The notes beneath the pieces are model-generated. The model saw only the letters and a program-made list of their open reading frames with translations. It was not told the DNA's origin and ran no database searches. Below, in pieces: positions 32,267 through 33,147 of a stretch of 33,147 nt of DNA. Made by a program: the position numbers and the translations under genes. Origin of the DNA: JAKFVA01 sp046155225 (lineage in GTDB: Bacteria; Pseudomonadota; Gammaproteobacteria; Burkholderiales; Burkholderiaceae_C); contig JBJXED010000010.1 of the NCBI GenBank assembly GCA_046155225.1, positions 1 through 33,147 on the forward strand, read 5' to 3'. Position 1 is the first letter of the stretch; every line of letters starts with the position of its first letter.

Positions 32267-33139
32267 TCAAACCGCTGCGGCACCCGCAACGATTTCGGAC
32301 AATTCTTTGGTGATCGCCGCTTGGCGCGTCTTGTTGTAGATCAGCTTCAACTCGCCAATCACACTGCCTGCATTGTCGGTAGCGGCCTTCATGGCCACCA
32401 TGCGCGCCGATTGCTCGGAAGCCATGTTCTCGGCCACTGCTTGGTAAACCAATGCCTCAACATAACGCACCAGCAATTCGTCAATAACCGTCTGCGCGTC
32501 GGGTTCGTAGATGTAGTCCCAACCCGGTCCCGACTTGGCATCCGTAGACTGCAAGCGCTCTACAGACAAGGGCAACAAGAGTTCAACCACTGGCTCTTGC
32601 CGCATGGTGTTCTCAAACTGCGTATAGCACAGGTAAACGGCACTGAGCTTGCCTTCGGCATAGGCGTCGAGCAGCACCTTGACTGGGCCAATCAGCTTCT
32701 CCAGATGCGGCTTGTCGCCCATTTGCGTGACATGCGACACCACCTGCGCACCAATGCGGTTCAAGAAACCCAAGCCCTTGTTGCCGATCGCCACCGCCTG
32801 CGTGCTGATGCCTTCATTTTTAAGCTCACGCAGCTTGTTGGTCACCAGGCGCAGCACATTGGTGTTCAGGCCACCGCACAAACCCTTGTCGGTCGTGACC
32901 ACAATAAAACCCGCAGCCTTGGCATCGTTGCTGCGCATGAAGGCATGGGTGTACTCGGGATTGGCCTTGCCCAGATTGACCGTGATGCTGCGAATCTTTT
33001 CAGCGTAAGGGCGTGCGGCTCGCATGCGCTCTTGCGCCTTGCGCATTTTGGACGCGGCCACCATTTCCATGGCTTTGGTGATCTTCTTGGTGTTTTCCAC
33101 CGATTTGATCTTGCCGCGTATTTCCTTGCCTACAGCCAT
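32267..33139 (-). CDS. atpG: F1 ATP synthase gamma subunit
   Basis: Rotor shaft of F1. The 290 residues start MAVGKEIRGKIKSVENTKKITKAMEMVAASKM, the family N-terminal coiled-coil helix. The central fold has TTDKGLCGGLNTNV, and the C-terminal helix has ARMVAMKAATDNAGSVIGEL and YNKTRQAAITKELSEIV. The gene is complete: its ATG is 8 bp inside the right edge of the window. Confidence 0.98.
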   Translation of the reverse strand: MAVGKEIRGKIKSVENTKKITKAMEMVAASKMRKAQERMRAARPYAEKIRSITVNLGKANPEYTHAFMRSNDAKAAGFIVVTTDKGLCGGLNTNVLRLVTNKLRELKNEGISTQAVAIGNKGLGFLNRIGAQVVSHVTQMGDKPHLEKLIGPVKVLLDAYAEGKLSAVYLCYTQFENTMRQEPVVELLLPLSVERLQSTDAKSGPGWDYIYEPDAQTVIDELLVRYVEALVYQAVAENMASEQSARMVAMKAATDNAGSVIGELKLIYNKTRQAAITKELSEIVAGAAAV

Positions 33140-33147
33140 GACTGCTC

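Overview
The window looks like chromosomal DNA of a betaproteobacterium of the order Burkholderiales, most likely family Comamonadaceae (Rhodoferax/Polaromonas/Acidovorax-like). This is inferred from the GC-rich coding style, the local order recX-recA next to a MarR gene and a two-component pair, sucCD beside a type-2 argC, and a short interspersed repeat of a kind I associate with this family. There is no phage, IS element or CRISPR array. Most genes are housekeeping, but about one third of the window is a dense signalling operon.

Layout. 1-4.1 kb: a DUF2007-like gene start, a DUF3717/DUF1289 protein, a small holin-like membrane protein, a periplasmic M48 metalloprotease translationally coupled to a TfpX/TfpZ-type pilin accessory protein, and moaC. 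4.1-8.0 kb: two tandem PglL/Wzy-type O-oligosaccharyltransferase paralogues downstream of a type IV pilin gene. The pilin gene has a good sigma-54 promoter and a UUCG-tetraloop terminator. This is a pilin plus pilin-glycosylation module. 8.2-18.0 kb: a six-gene, minus-strand operon (order of transcription): CHASE2-Ser/Thr kinase, PP2C phosphatase, double-FHA protein, CHASE2-class III adenylate cyclase, class II cyclic-nucleotide phosphodiesterase-like metallo-hydrolase, and a GAF-GspE/PilB-type ATPase. 18.2-22.2 kb: terC-like transporter, sucD, sucC and, divergently, argC. 22.3-26.7 kb: recX-recA with an SOS-type promoter, a divergent MarR regulator, and an OmpR-type response regulator/sensor kinase pair. 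26.7-30.3 kb: an interspersed repeat, a relic of a glutathione S-transferase gene, a DUF962/Mpo1-like membrane protein, tRNA-Arg(CCG), a membrane-anchored cytochrome c5-like protein, then a DUF gene, a YheT-like hydrolase and an NTF2-like protein. 30.3-33.1 kb: the distal end of the ATP synthase operon (atpG-atpD-atpC) with its terminator.

The most interesting region is 8.2-18.0 kb. Two membrane sensors share the same extracytoplasmic domain (CHASE2) but have different outputs, Thr phosphorylation and cAMP. Each output is encoded with its eraser (PP2C, phosphodiesterase) and a plausible reader (FHA protein, GAF domain), and the operon ends in a secretion/pilus-type motor ATPase. The kinase tails and the FHA linker carry a recurrent Thr motif with a hydrophobic residue at +3, a pattern that would suit FHA recognition. 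I propose this as one integrated signalling system that may control a type IV pilus or secretion motor. The wiring is inference from gene content and order.
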